A stretch of DNA of 64,000 nt, taken from assembly GCA_002345575.1 (NCBI GenBank), contig DDVX01000004.1, positions 240,912 to 304,911 of the forward strand, written 5' to 3'. The stretch comes from Stutzerimonas stutzeri. GTDB lineage: Bacteria; Pseudomonadota; Gammaproteobacteria; Pseudomonadales; Pseudomonadaceae. The notes below the pieces were generated by a model that saw only the letters and a program-made list of their open reading frames with translations, searched no databases and was not told where the DNA came from. Both the position numbers and the translations under genes were made by a program. Shown here piece after piece: positions 17,958 to 27,676 of this stretch; position 1 is the first letter of the stretch; the number at the start of each line of letters is the position of its first letter.

Positions 17958-19139
17958 ATGTTGGCGTCCTTGTTACCTACACTGCGTGAACTATCACTGC
18001 CCTTGCGTCTTCAGCTTTGGGACGGCAAGGCGGTCGATCTTGGCCCGTCGCCTACGGTGACGCTGGCGATTAACGATCCGCAGATGGTGGCCGATCTTAC
18101 CCACCCCAGCCTTGATCTGCTGGGTGCCGCCTATGTCGAAGGGCGGCTGGATCTGGAGGGGCCGCTGGCCGAGGTGATCCGTATCGGCGACGCACTGAGT
18201 CGCGCGCTGGGACAAGATAAGGGGGCGGCGCCGCAGCGCGAGGCCCATGACAAGAGCACGGACGCCGAGGCCATTTCCTATCATTACGACCTTTCCAACG
18301 ATTTCTATCAGCTGTGGCTGGACCGCGACATGGTCTATTCCTGCGCCTATTACGAGACGGGCAGCGAGGATCTAGACCAAGCCCAACAGGCCAAGCTACG
18401 ACATCTATGCCGCAAGCTGCGCTTGAAGCCCGGTGAGCGTTTGCTGGATGTCGGCTGCGGCTGGGGTGGGCTGGCGCGTTTTGCTGCGCGAGAGTTCGGT
18501 GTGGAGGTATTCGGCATCACGCTTAGCCGCGAGCAGCTCAAGCTTGGCCGCGAGCGCGTTGCGGCTGAAGGCCTGGACGGGCAAGTGCAGCTGGCGCTGA
18601 TGGATTACCGTGACCTGCCCCGGGAAGGCAAGTTCGACAAGGTAGTCAGCGTCGGCATGTTCGAGCACGTCGGCCACGCCAATTTACCGCTGTATTGCCA
18701 GCAATTGTCGGGCGTGGTGCGGCCAGGCGGGCTGGTGATGAACCACGGCATCACCTCCCGGCATATCGATGGCCGGCCAGTAGGCCATGGTGCCGGCAAA
18801 TTCATCGACCGCTACGTGTTCCCTCACGGTGAGTTGCCGCATCTGGTGCAGATCGGCGCGTGCATCAGCGAGTCGGGGCTGGAGATAGTCGATGTGGAGA
18901 GCCTGCGCCTGCACTATGCGCGCACGCTGGATTTCTGGAGCCAGCGTCTTGAGGCCAATCTGGATAAGGCCCGAGAGCTGGTCCCCGAACGCGCATTGCG
19001 CATCTGGCGGGTGTACCTGGCTGGCTGCGCCTATGGTTTCCGTAATAACTGGATCAATCTGCACCAGATTCTGGCGAGCAAGCCCCACGAAGATGGCTCC
19101 CATGAACTGCCCTGGTCGCGCGCCGATCTGTACAGCTAG
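17958..19139 (+). CDS. cfa: Cyclopropane-fatty-acyl-phospholipid synthase
   Basis: Transfers a methylene group from S-adenosylmethionine to cis double bonds of membrane phospholipid acyl chains at the inner membrane face; protective in stationary phase and acid. 393 aa, matching the Pseudomonas CfaB type. SAM motif LLDVGCGWGGLARFAA; family motifs YDLSNDFYQLWLD, YSCAYY and SVGMFEHVG are present. The start at 17958 is fixed by AAAGGAG 7 nt upstream; the longer frame from 17910 runs through that site. Confidence 0.94.
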   Translation: MLASLLPTLRELSLPLRLQLWDGKAVDLGPSPTVTLAINDPQMVADLTHPSLDLLGAAYVEGRLDLEGPLAEVIRIGDALSRALGQDKGAAPQREAHDKSTDAEAISYHYDLSNDFYQLWLDRDMVYSCAYYETGSEDLDQAQQAKLRHLCRKLRLKPGERLLDVGCGWGGLARFAAREFGVEVFGITLSREQLKLGRERVAAEGLDGQVQLALMDYRDLPREGKFDKVVSVGMFEHVGHANLPLYCQQLSGVVRPGGLVMNHGITSRHIDGRPVGHGAGKFIDRYVFPHGELPHLVQIGACISESGLEIVDVESLRLHYARTLDFWSQRLEANLDKARELVPERALRIWRVYLAGCAYGFRNNWINLHQILASKPHEDGSHELPWSRADLYS

Positions 19140-19215
19140 TTAACGGACCATAGAAGAATGCCCGCATTGGCCGCTGCAACGGTTTGAGCCGCGCAGCTGG
19201 TCGTCTTGAGCAAAA

Positions 19216-20067
19216 TCAGCGCAACAGCAGCAGCGGTGTGCTGACCGAGCTCAGCATTTTGGTGGTGGTGCTGCCAACGAAGAACTGGCGAATCCGCGTG
19301 TGTCCGTAGGCGCCCATAACCAGCAGCTCGATGGCGTGCTCGGTCTGGTAGGCGCGCAGTTTGGCTTCGACATCACCTTCCAGAACCGCCACACGCACTT
19401 CGAAGCCAACCGCAGCCAGTTTATCGCGTGCCGAGTCCAGCGCTGCGCGAGCCTCATACGTATCGTTACTGACCGTCACCAGATGGATCGGGATGCCCTT
19501 GAGCAGCGGGCTGGCGGCCAGCATATCGATGCCCTTGCGCGCGGTGTCGCTGGCATCAAAGGCAAACATGGCCGTGGTCGGCGCAAGGAAACTGGCCGGG
19601 GTGACCAAGATGGGGCGGTGCATGGTGCGGATGACATTTTCCAGCTGGCTGCCGATCAGCCGGGCGTCGTCGCTACTGTCTTCGCCCTGCTTACCGATCA
19701 CAAGCAAGCGGATTTCAGGCTCCAGCTCGCGCAGGGTAGCTACCAGATCGCCGTGACGCTGACGCAGCTCCGGCTGGGGCGCGCCCGTGTCAATGATGCG
19801 TTGCCGGGCCGCGTCGAGCAGCATGCGGCCCTCTTCCAGCGCCAGCTTGTTGCGTTTTTCGTCCAGCGAGGCGAGTTCTTCCAACAGGAATTCGCGACTG
19901 CCCAGGCCAATGATGCCGCTGAAGTCGCCCGATAACGGGTAGTGCTGCTGGTCCAGCACATGCAGCAGGCTCAACGGGGCCCCCAGGCGCTGGCTGGCCC
20001 AGGCAGCGCAATCGCAGACGGCAGAAGCCTGCGGGGATCCATCAATACATGCCAATACCTGGGTCAT
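19216..20067 (-). CDS. Universal stress protein, tandem UspA domains
   Basis: 283 aa with two Usp folds (about 1-145 and 150-283). The second has the ATP-binding pattern G-x2-G-x9-G-S (GAYGHTRIRQFFVGST). In the first the corresponding loop has one extra residue, so its nucleotide binding is uncertain. It begins 14 nt after the SulP transporter gene with GGCAGGAG upstream, so it is the second gene of that operon. Confidence 0.9.
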   Translation of the reverse strand: MTQVLACIDGSPQASAVCDCAAWASQRLGAPLSLLHVLDQQHYPLSGDFSGIIGLGSREFLLEELASLDEKRNKLALEEGRMLLDAARQRIIDTGAPQPELRQRHGDLVATLRELEPEIRLLVIGKQGEDSSDDARLIGSQLENVIRTMHRPILVTPASFLAPTTAMFAFDASDTARKGIDMLAASPLLKGIPIHLVTVSNDTYEARAALDSARDKLAAVGFEVRVAVLEGDVEAKLRAYQTEHAIELLVMGAYGHTRIRQFFVGSTTTKMLSSVSTPLLLLR

Positions 20068-20081
20068 AGCACTCTCCTGCC

Positions 20082-21569
20082 TCAGTGACTCATGAGTTTA
20101 TCCACTGCCTCGGGTTTGTCGTGTACTCCGAAGCGGTCGACGATGGTTGCACTGGCTTCGTTCAGCCCCAGCACCTCGACCTCGGTGCCTTCGCGGCGGA
20201 ACTTGAGCACTACCTTGTCCAGCGCCGATACAGCGGTGATGTCCCAGAAGTGCGCCTGGGTCAGATCGATGGTAACCCTGGCGACGGCCTCCTTGAAATC
20301 GAACGCGGCCGCAAACTTGTCAGCCGAGCTGAAGAACACCTGCCCAGCCACCTTGTAGGTGCGGCGCTGGTCTTCGGCATCCAGCTGCGATTCGATGCGC
20401 AGGTAATGCCCAACCTTATTGGCGAAGAACAGCGCCGCCAGCAGCACGCCGGCCAGCACGCCAAAGGCCAGGTTGTGGGTAAAGACCACCACTACCACGG
20501 TCACCACCATGACGATATTGGTCGAAAGCGGGTAGTGCTTGAGGTTGCGGATCGAGTCCCAACTGAAGGTACCGATGGACACCATGATCATCACCGCCAC
20601 CAGCGCGGCCATGGGAATCTGCCCGACCCAGTCGCTGAGGAAGACCACCATCAGCAGCAACACCACGCCGGCAATCAGCGTCGACAGCCGGGTGCGTCCG
20701 CCGGATTTCACGTTGATTACCGACTGGCCAATCATCGCGCAGCCAGCCATGCCGCCGAACATGCCGGAAACGATATTGGCCACGCCCTGGCCCTTGCACT
20801 CGCGGTTCTTGTCGCTGGGTGTGTCGGTCAGCTCGTCGACAATGGTCGCGGTCATCAAGGACTCCAGCAGGCCGACCACGGCCAGCGCCGCCGAATACGG
20901 GAAGATGATCGCCAGGGTCTCGAAGGTCAGTGGTACTTCGGGCCAGAGGAAAATCGGCAGCGTGTCCGGCAGCTCGCCCATATCGCCTACGGTGCGGATA
21001 TCCAGGCCGAAGTAGATCGCCACGGCGGTCATCGAGAGAATGCACACCAGCGGCGAGGGGATCACCCGGCCGATTTTCGGTACGTAGGGGAACAGGTAGA
21101 TGATGCCCAGCCCCGCCGCCGTCATCGCGTAGACGTGCCAGGTGACGTTGGTCAGCTCAGGCAGTTGCGCCATGAAGATCAGGATCGCCAGCGCGTTGAC
21201 GAAACCGGTGACCACCGAGCGCGAGACGAAGCGCATCAGCGAGCCCAGGCGCAGGTAACCGGCGCCGATCTGCAGCACGCCGCAGAGCAGCGTCGCCGCC
21301 AGCAGGTATTGCAGGCCGTGCTCACGCACCAGGGTCACCATCAGCAAGGCCATGGCCCCGGTGGCGGCGGAGATCATCCCCGGACGGCCGCCGGTAAAGG
21401 CGATCACCACGGCGATGCAGAAGGATGCGTAAAGCCCGACGCGCGGGTCGACCCCGGCGATGATGGAAAAAGCGATAGCCTCGGGGATCAGCGCCAGCGC
21501 TACCACCAGGCCGGAAAGGACGTCGCCACGGACATTGGCGAACCAGTTCTGTTTGATCGAATGCAACAT
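20082..21569 (-). CDS. SulP-family anion permease with STAS domain
   Basis: 495 aa inner-membrane transporter for an inorganic anion (sulfate, bicarbonate or similar; the substrate cannot be read from sequence). The conserved start VRGDVLSGLVVALALIPEA and about ten or more hydrophobic helices run to about residue 375, followed by a C-terminal STAS domain (about 395-490, VTIDLTQAHFWDITAVSALDK). The start MLHSIKQ at 21569 is chosen because the upstream extension runs into REP DNA. Co-transcribed with the Usp gene, a pairing common in Pseudomonas. Confidence 0.92.
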   Translation of the reverse strand: MLHSIKQNWFANVRGDVLSGLVVALALIPEAIAFSIIAGVDPRVGLYASFCIAVVIAFTGGRPGMISAATGAMALLMVTLVREHGLQYLLAATLLCGVLQIGAGYLRLGSLMRFVSRSVVTGFVNALAILIFMAQLPELTNVTWHVYAMTAAGLGIIYLFPYVPKIGRVIPSPLVCILSMTAVAIYFGLDIRTVGDMGELPDTLPIFLWPEVPLTFETLAIIFPYSAALAVVGLLESLMTATIVDELTDTPSDKNRECKGQGVANIVSGMFGGMAGCAMIGQSVINVKSGGRTRLSTLIAGVVLLLMVVFLSDWVGQIPMAALVAVMIMVSIGTFSWDSIRNLKHYPLSTNIVMVVTVVVVVFTHNLAFGVLAGVLLAALFFANKVGHYLRIESQLDAEDQRRTYKVAGQVFFSSADKFAAAFDFKEAVARVTIDLTQAHFWDITAVSALDKVVLKFRREGTEVEVLGLNEASATIVDRFGVHDKPEAVDKLMSH

Positions 21570-21670
21570 TGGGGAACCTTGAAAACGAACGGCAGCCGCA
21601 ACCTGGCGGGCCCAGCCGGGGGCGGCGAAGGATAGCGGAACGTAGCGCCGTCGGCGATTCCGTCCGGCCA

Positions 21671-21791
21671 GTGGGAGCTGACCATGCCAGCGAATAAGGC
21701 CAGCCCCACTGCAGATGCTTTCACGGGCATGGCCCGTACCCACAGAAAAGCGCGCAAGTCGCCGGTAGGAGCGGGCCATGCCCGCGAAAGC
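21671..21791. repeat. REP cluster (BIME-like)
   Basis: Three related units: GTGGGAGCTGACCATGCCAGCGAA (from 21671), an inverted unit at 21717-21743 (GCTTTCACGGGCATGGCCCGTAC) and a direct unit at 21765-21791 (GTAGGAGCGGGCCATGCCCG). The last two face each other as an inverted pair between sulP and dctB. Confidence 0.8.
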
Positions 21792-21913
21792 AACCACTCC
21801 GGCCTAAAACCTTCTTCGGCATGCTGCCCTTGCCTTCGACTTCCTCGTTGTCCGAGCGAACATCGACCATCCCGTTCTGGCTAACATAGCTGCTCTCACA
21901 GGAAGAGGCTCCC

Positions 21914-23677
21914 ATGCCCGCCCTCGTTCATCGTCATCGCGTCGTCATGATCGTAGTGCTGATTCTCGGCGGCCTGCTGCTGAGCATGTACTGGGCCGGG
22001 CGCCTGGCCGAGCAGCGCGTCTGGCTCGAACGCAGCCAGGAAGCCGGTGGGCAGCTGGAGCTTTACGCCCAGGCGATCCACACCCAGGTCGAACGCTTCC
22101 GCTCGGTGCCGGCCCTGCTGGCGCTGGACAGTGATATTCGCGACCTGCTGGAAAACCCCGATGACGTGCAGTTGCGCCAGCGCCTCAATCACCGGCTGGA
22201 GCAACAGAACCAGGCTGCCGGCTCTTCGGTGCTGTACCTGATCGACCTGAACGGCGAAACCCTGGCCGCAAGCAACTGGAGCGATTGGAGCAGTTTCGTC
22301 GGCAGTAACTACGGCTTCCGGCCCTATTTTCGCGATGCCTTGGCCCAGGACACTGGGCGCTATTTTGCGGTTGGCGTGACCACCGGGATTCCCGGCTATT
22401 TCCTCTCCAGTTCCGTGAAGAACGCTTCCGGCGAAATCCTCGGCGTGCTGGTGGTTAAGCTGGAGTTGGAGGACATGCAACGCGAGTGGATCAACCAGCC
22501 GGGCATTCTGCTGATCACCGACGCGCTGGATATCGTCATCCTCAGCAACCGTCCGGCCTGGCGCTTCCGCCACCTGCAACCGCTCAGCGAAGAAGTGCGA
22601 GACAGCCTGGTTGCCGCACGCCGCTACGCTGAGCAGACCCTGCAACCGCTGCACAGCAAGCCCCTGCAACGCATTGCCGAGAACAGCGAGCGCCGTCAGG
22701 TCGATGGCCCGGACGGACTCAACAACTATTTCTGGCAACGCCTGCCGCTACCCGAAGAAGAATGGACGCTGCATCTGCTGCAAGAGCCGCAGCAGGTGGC
22801 GGCGAGCATTCGCAGTTACCGGCTGGCCGCGGCGGGTGTGTGGATGACGTTGGCCTTCCTGTTGCTCTACCTGGCCCAGCGACGCAAGACACGGCGGGTC
22901 GAGCAGCGCAGTCGCAACCAGCTGGAACGTCTGGTAGAGGAGCGCACCCGTGAGCTTCAAACCGCCCAGGACGGTCTCGTCCATGCCGCGCGCATGGCGG
23001 CGCTGGGGCAGATGTCCGCAGCGCTGGCCCATGAAATCAACCAGCCGCTGACCGCCCTGCGCATGCAGCTGGCCAGCCAGCGGCTGCTGCTCGACAGCGG
23101 CCGCAGCGAGGCGGTTCGCGAAGGCCTTGGCCAGGTCGAAGGGCTGATCGAGCGCATGGCCGCGCTAACCAGCCACCTTAAAACCTTTGCTCGCAAGAAC
23201 CCCGCCGGGCTGCCACAGCGAGTACGCCTGGACGATGTGGTGGAACAGGCCCTGCAACTGCTCGGCCCGCGCATTCGCAATGAAAATGTTGCCATCGTGC
23301 GACAAATACCCACCGATGCCTGGGTCAATGGCGATGCGATCCGCCTGGAGCAGGTGCTGATCAACCTGCTCAACAATGCGCTGGATGCCATGCACGACAG
23401 TCCTGTGCGCGAGCTGCGTATCCTTTGCCAGCGTGACGCTCGCGACTTGCGCCTGAGTGTGGCCGACAGCGGCGGCGGCATTGCCTGTGAGCATCTGGAC
23501 CAGGTGTTCGAGCCTTTCTTCACTACCAAACCGGTTGGCCAGGGGCTGGGCCTGGGGTTAGCGGTTTCTTACGGCATCGTGCGCGACCTGGGCGGCAGCC
23601 TCGACGTGCGCAATGATGTGCAAGGCGCAGTGTTCGAGATTCGGCTGCCGTTAGCCGACGAGTGCGTCACCGAGTAA
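21914..23677 (+). CDS. dctB: Sensor histidine kinase, DctB-like
   Basis: 587 aa membrane kinase, likely sensing C4-dicarboxylates or related acids in the periplasm. Transmembrane helices at about 10-30 and 297-318 enclose a periplasmic double-PAS-like sensor (contains YFAVGVTTGIPGYFLSS, typical of DctB). A coiled region follows, then the kinase core with phospho-acceptor His373 in HEINQPLTAL, N box NLLNNALDAM and G boxes DSGGGI and GQGLGLGL. GGAAGAGG precedes the ATG. It sits 15 nt before dctD. Confidence 0.88.
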   Translation: MPALVHRHRVVMIVVLILGGLLLSMYWAGRLAEQRVWLERSQEAGGQLELYAQAIHTQVERFRSVPALLALDSDIRDLLENPDDVQLRQRLNHRLEQQNQAAGSSVLYLIDLNGETLAASNWSDWSSFVGSNYGFRPYFRDALAQDTGRYFAVGVTTGIPGYFLSSSVKNASGEILGVLVVKLELEDMQREWINQPGILLITDALDIVILSNRPAWRFRHLQPLSEEVRDSLVAARRYAEQTLQPLHSKPLQRIAENSERRQVDGPDGLNNYFWQRLPLPEEEWTLHLLQEPQQVAASIRSYRLAAAGVWMTLAFLLLYLAQRRKTRRVEQRSRNQLERLVEERTRELQTAQDGLVHAARMAALGQMSAALAHEINQPLTALRMQLASQRLLLDSGRSEAVREGLGQVEGLIERMAALTSHLKTFARKNPAGLPQRVRLDDVVEQALQLLGPRIRNENVAIVRQIPTDAWVNGDAIRLEQVLINLLNNALDAMHDSPVRELRILCQRDARDLRLSVADSGGGIACEHLDQVFEPFFTTKPVGQGLGLGLAVSYGIVRDLGGSLDVRNDVQGAVFEIRLPLADECVTE

Positions 23678-23692
23678 CAGGAGCAGCGCAAC

Positions 23693-25045
23693 ATGAGCGG
23701 CCAGGTAATTTTCATCGACGACGAAGCAGCGATACGCCGGGCTGTGCAGCAGTGGCTGGAGCTGTCTGGTTTCAGCGTTCGTACCTGTGCCAGTGCGCGC
23801 GAGGCGCTTGGCCTGATCGACCGTGACTTTGCCGGCGTGCTGGTCAGCGATGTGCGCATGCCGGACCTGGACGGCCTCGGCCTGCTGGAACAGGTGGTGG
23901 CGCTCGATTCGGAGCTGCCAGTGATCATGGTCACCGGCCACGGTGACGTGCCGATGGCGGTACAGGCGCTGCGCCAGGGCGCCTATGACTTCATCGAGAA
24001 ACCTTTCACGCCAGAGCGCCTGCTCGACAGCGTGCGCCGCGCCCAGGATAAGCGCCGGCTGGTCTGTGAAAACCGCCAGCTGCGCGAGCAGTTCACCCGC
24101 AAGGGCCGGATCGAATCGATGCTGCTGGGCGTCTCCCGCGCTGTGGATAACCTGCGCCGACAAGTGCTGGAGCTGGCCGGCACCGACGTCAACGTACTGA
24201 TTCGCGGCGACACCGGTAGCGGCAAAGAGCAGGTCGCCCGCTGCCTGCACGATTTCAGCCCGCGGGCGCGCAACCCTTTCGTGGCGCTGAACTGCGCCGC
24301 CATTCCGGAAACCATCTTCGAAAGCGAGTTGTTTGGCCACGAAAGTGGCGCCTTCACCGGCGCCCAAGGCAAGCGCATCGGCCGCATCGAACACGCCCAT
24401 GGCGGCACGCTGTTCCTTGATGAGATCGAAAGCATGCCGCTGGCCCAGCAGGTCAAGCTGCTGCGCGTGCTGCAGGAAAAGACACTCGAACGCCTTGGCT
24501 CCAACCGCAGCATCGAGGTCGATCTGCGGGTGATCAGCGCAGCCAAACCGGACCTGCTGGAAGAGGTGCGCGGCGGTCGTTTCCGCGAAGACCTGCTGTA
24601 TCGTCTAAACGTTGCCGAACTGCATATCCCGCCACTGCGCGAGCGGCGCGAGGACATTCCGCTGCTGTTCGAACACTTCGCCAGCCAGGCTGCGCAACGC
24701 CATGGCCGCGAGCCGCTGCCGGTCGGGCCCGGTGAACTGACGCAGCTGCTCAGCCACGACTGGCCGGGCAACGTGCGCGAGCTGATCAACGCCGCCGAGC
24801 GCCACGCCCTAGGCCTTACCACCCCGGCTACCAGCGCCCCGCTGAACACTGGCGGCACCTCGCTGGCCGAGCAGATGGAGGCTTTCGAGGCCCAGTGTCT
24901 GCACCATGCCCTGCAGCAGTGCAAAGGCAATATCAGCGACGTGATGAACCTGCTGCAGCTGCCACGCCGCACCCTCAACGAAAAGATGCAGCGCCACGGC
25001 CTGAGCCGCAGCGATTACCTGCCGGCAGGCAGCACGGACGGCTGA
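23693..25045 (+). CDS. dctD: Sigma-54-dependent response regulator, DctD-like
   Basis: 450 aa. Receiver domain with D9/D10 acid pocket, phospho-acceptor D53 (VSDVRMPD) and K103. AAA+ domain with Walker A GDTGSGKE (172-179), the sigma-54 contact loop GAFTGA (219-224) and Walker B LFLDEIE. A C-terminal Fis-type helix-turn-helix ends the protein (about 400-445). It activates sigma-54 promoters on phosphorylation by the adjacent kinase. The usual dctPQM transport genes are not adjacent, so the target is unknown. Confidence 0.9.
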   Translation: MSGQVIFIDDEAAIRRAVQQWLELSGFSVRTCASAREALGLIDRDFAGVLVSDVRMPDLDGLGLLEQVVALDSELPVIMVTGHGDVPMAVQALRQGAYDFIEKPFTPERLLDSVRRAQDKRRLVCENRQLREQFTRKGRIESMLLGVSRAVDNLRRQVLELAGTDVNVLIRGDTGSGKEQVARCLHDFSPRARNPFVALNCAAIPETIFESELFGHESGAFTGAQGKRIGRIEHAHGGTLFLDEIESMPLAQQVKLLRVLQEKTLERLGSNRSIEVDLRVISAAKPDLLEEVRGGRFREDLLYRLNVAELHIPPLRERREDIPLLFEHFASQAAQRHGREPLPVGPGELTQLLSHDWPGNVRELINAAERHALGLTTPATSAPLNTGGTSLAEQMEAFEAQCLHHALQQCKGNISDVMNLLQLPRRTLNEKMQRHGLSRSDYLPAGSTDG

Positions 25046-25085
25046 TCCAGCCCTCAACCAAGCAGCACCATGCATTGCACTCTGC

Positions 25086-25402
25086 GTGGGAGCCCCGCCC
25101 TCGGGGCGAAGCGTTTGGGCCTTCCTGGCAGGCTAACGCCTGCATTCGCTGCGAGGTCGCGGCTCCCATGGGCTCGGTATGTGCTGACTGCCTTTGGAGC
25201 CCCGACCTCGGGGGCGAAGCTTTTCGGCCTTGCTGGCAGGCTAACGTCTGCATTCGTCGCGGCGGCGCGGCTCTCAACATTTGGTGCGGGAACCGTCAAG
25301 CAATCACAGCACTGCACTCTCGTGGGAGCCCCGACCCCGGGGCGAAGCTTTTGCTTTGATGGCAGGCTTGCGCCTGAATTCGCCGCGGGGCGCGGCTCCC
25401 AC
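25086..25402. repeat. Three tandem REP-like palindromic units
   Basis: Units at 25086-25169, 25193-25278 and 25322-25402. Each opens with (GT)GGGAGCCCCG...CGGGGCGAAGC and closes with GCGGCTCCCAC or a variant, with a conserved middle TGGCAGGCTnnCGyCTG. Together they fill the 384-bp interval between dctD and the sigma factor gene. No gene is seen here. Confidence 0.8.
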
Positions 25403-25429
25403 ATATAGCGCGGAAGCCATCCATGTGGA

Positions 25430-26668
25430 TCAGCCCAACTCGTCCAGCCGCCGTTGCAGAAACCGCCGCTCCGGCTCCAGCCGAACCAGCTGCAGCGCCG
25501 CGCGATAGGCTTCGCGGGCTTCAATGATGCGTCCCAGCCGTCGCAGCAGGTCGGCACGGGCGGCGTGGCTCAGGTGGTAATCGCACAGCTTGCCGCGGGC
25601 CAGCAGCTCGTCCACCAGCTCCAGGCCCGCTGCCGGGCCGTCGCGCATGGCCACGGCCACCGCACGATTCAGCTCCACCACCGGCGACGGGCTCAGGCTC
25701 AGCAACACGTCATAGAGCCGGACGATCTGCGCCCAATCGGTCTGCTCTGCGCTCGCCGCCTCGGCATGCACGGCGACGATTGCCGCCTGCAGCGCATAGG
25801 GCCCGATCTCACGGCTGGCCAGGGCGCGACGCACCAGTTGCAAGCCCTCGTCGATCAGCCGTCGGTCCCAGATACTGCGGTCCTGCTCTTCCAGCCGCAC
25901 CAGGTCGCCAGCCGCATCGGTGCGCGCCGCCCGACGCGCCTCGTGCAGCAGCATCAGCACCAGCAGGCCCATCACTTCGGCATCGGGCAATAGCTCCAGC
26001 AACAGCCGACCAAGACGGATCGCCTCCGCGCTCAGATCAGCCCGAGTCAGCGCAGGCCCCGCCGAGGCCGAATAGCCTTCGTTGAACACCAGGTAGATCA
26101 CCCGCAACACGCTGTCGAGCCGTGTCGGCAGCTCCTCGCGCTCCGGCACGCGGTAGGGAATATGCGCATCGCGGATTCGCGCCTTGGCCCGCACGATACG
26201 TTGGGCAATGGTGGCAGGCGCGGCAAGAAAGGCCCGGGCGATCTCCTCGGTGGTCAGGTCGCAGACCACGCGCAGGGTCAGCGCCACCCGTGCATCGGCC
26301 GGCAACGCCGGGTGGCAGCAGGTGAAGATCAGCCGCAAACGATCGTCTTCCACCTCATCGAGCTCCGCTTTATGCGCCTCGCCCTCCAGCTGCTCGGCCA
26401 GCAGCCATAGCGAGGCATCGAAACGCGCACGCCGTCGCAGGGCATCGATGGCCTTGAAACGCCCGGCAGAAACCAGCCAGGCGCGCGGATTGCCTGGCAC
26501 ACCATCGCGGGGCCACTGCTGCAGGGCGGCGGCGAATGCATCGTGCATGGCCTCCTCGGCACGATCGAAATCACCTAGCAGGCGGATCAGCGTCGCCAGC
26601 ACCCGGCGCGACTCGGCCCGGTACACCGCCTCGACCGTCGCTGTCGCAGTTTGTCCGCTGTAGTACAT
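25430..26668 (-). CDS. ECF42-type RNA polymerase sigma factor
   Basis: 412 aa, about twice the size of ordinary ECF factors. Sigma-2 (about 10-80, including AEEAMHDAFAAALQQWP) and sigma-4 (about 110-170, LTLRVVCDLTTEEIARAFL) are followed by a long alpha-helical, TPR-like C-terminal extension (about 180-412). This layout, together with a preceding DGPF-motif gene, is the hallmark of ECF42 factors, whose extension is required for activity. The start MYYSGQ is set 1 nt after the stop of the preceding gene; the longer frame overlaps that gene. Confidence 0.9.
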   Translation of the reverse strand: MYYSGQTATATVEAVYRAESRRVLATLIRLLGDFDRAEEAMHDAFAAALQQWPRDGVPGNPRAWLVSAGRFKAIDALRRRARFDASLWLLAEQLEGEAHKAELDEVEDDRLRLIFTCCHPALPADARVALTLRVVCDLTTEEIARAFLAAPATIAQRIVRAKARIRDAHIPYRVPEREELPTRLDSVLRVIYLVFNEGYSASAGPALTRADLSAEAIRLGRLLLELLPDAEVMGLLVLMLLHEARRAARTDAAGDLVRLEEQDRSIWDRRLIDEGLQLVRRALASREIGPYALQAAIVAVHAEAASAEQTDWAQIVRLYDVLLSLSPSPVVELNRAVAVAMRDGPAAGLELVDELLARGKLCDYHLSHAARADLLRRLGRIIEAREAYRAALQLVRLEPERRFLQRRLDELG

Positions 26669-26669
26669 G

Positions 26670-27026
26670 TCAGCGCTGCGGCAGCTGACGCAACGGACGC
26701 ACCTCGACGCTGCCGAACGTCGCCGGCGGAATCTTCGCGACAATGGCTTCGGCTTCGGCCTGGTCGGCCGCTTCAATCAGGTAAAAGCCGGCCAGCTGCT
26801 CGCGGGTCTCGGCGAAAGGCCCATCGACCGTCGTCGCGACACCATCGCGAACCCTCACCGTACGCGCCGTGCGCACCGATTGCAGCGGCTCGCCGGCAAG
26901 CATATGGCCGCTGGCACGCAGCTCTTCACCGCAGGTCAGGCAGCGTGCAACCAGTGCCTGCCACTGCTCGTCGTTCATTTCGTCGACACGCTGCTCGTCG
27001 TAGTAGATCAAGCACAGGTATTTCAT
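26670..27026 (-). CDS. YCII/DGPF-domain protein
   Basis: 118 aa, ferredoxin-like dimeric alpha-beta fold. It begins MKYLCLIYYDE and carries the DGPF motif (VDGPFAETREQL), which marks the small proteins encoded beside ECF42 sigma factors. No enzyme activity is established. Start chosen at MKYLC, conserved in the family; the extra nine residues upstream are not. Confidence 0.88.
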   Translation of the reverse strand: MKYLCLIYYDEQRVDEMNDEQWQALVARCLTCGEELRASGHMLAGEPLQSVRTARTVRVRDGVATTVDGPFAETREQLAGFYLIEAADQAEAEAIVAKIPPATFGSVEVRPLRQLPQR

Positions 27027-27103
27027 GACGCACTCCGTCCGCCAGCCATGCAAAAAAGCTAGCAGCCGGCGAACAAGGGTGCGTCAGCGGGCGACGAATA
27101 CCC

Positions 27104-27556
27104 TCAGCCAGCTCGTTGCTGGTCGGACGACGGCTCCTGCGACATGCAGACCTGGCCGGTTTCCATGTCGAACGGTATGGAGAAATGCTCGTGGGTCACC
27201 TTCCAGTCGCCGTCGCGCCTGGCCCAGACACGCGTGCCGCGCATCCAGGCGGTTTGCATCTGGCCTTCAGCATTAGGCCCGCCGCAGTGGTTGAGCATGC
27301 GGCTGTAGGCCATGTCACCACTGACCGTCACGTGCAGCTCGTGGGTTTCGAAGAAGCCCTCGCCCTGGCAGAACTCGAAGCAACGCTGCCAGTGAGCACG
27401 GTATTCATCCCGCCCCTTGAACTGCAGGACGCCGACCGCATCGAAGGCAACCAGATCGTCGGCGTACTGATTCATGATTCGGTCCAGATCCTTGGCCTTG
27501 GTGTCGCGCTCGAAGGCATCGTGAAGCTCGCGGATACTTTTTTCGTCGTGTGTCAT
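27104..27556 (-). CDS. SnoaL-like / DUF4440-type protein
   Basis: 150 aa, NTF2-like cone fold: N-terminal helices (IRELHDAFERDTKAKDLDRIMNQYADDLVAFD), then beta strands with the closing WKVTHEHFSIPFD. First gene of a leftward trio with the DGPF protein and ECF42 sigma factor. GGGAG lies 6 nt before the ATG at 27556, which favours that start over the ATG at 27562. Confidence 0.85.
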   Translation of the reverse strand: MTHDEKSIRELHDAFERDTKAKDLDRIMNQYADDLVAFDAVGVLQFKGRDEYRAHWQRCFEFCQGEGFFETHELHVTVSGDMAYSRMLNHCGGPNAEGQMQTAWMRGTRVWARRDGDWKVTHEHFSIPFDMETGQVCMSQEPSSDQQRAG

Positions 27557-27676
27557 GTCCATCTCCCGCTCTCGTGGTTAGGGTCATGGATTGGTCGAAC
27601 AGCAGGAACACGAATCGACAGCCGTAGAAGTTTTTTCGTGAGTCCTAGCGAAAGTGTCTGTGCTACAGGGCAAATG

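Noticed and set aside
20085..21635. Open frame of 516 codons opposite the SulP gene
   Set aside because: Highly polar, His/Gln-rich shadow of a membrane protein gene.
25046..25429. CRISPR array
   Set aside because: The repeated units are palindromic, 81-86 bp long and not separated by uniform unique spacers; they are REP-type DNA.
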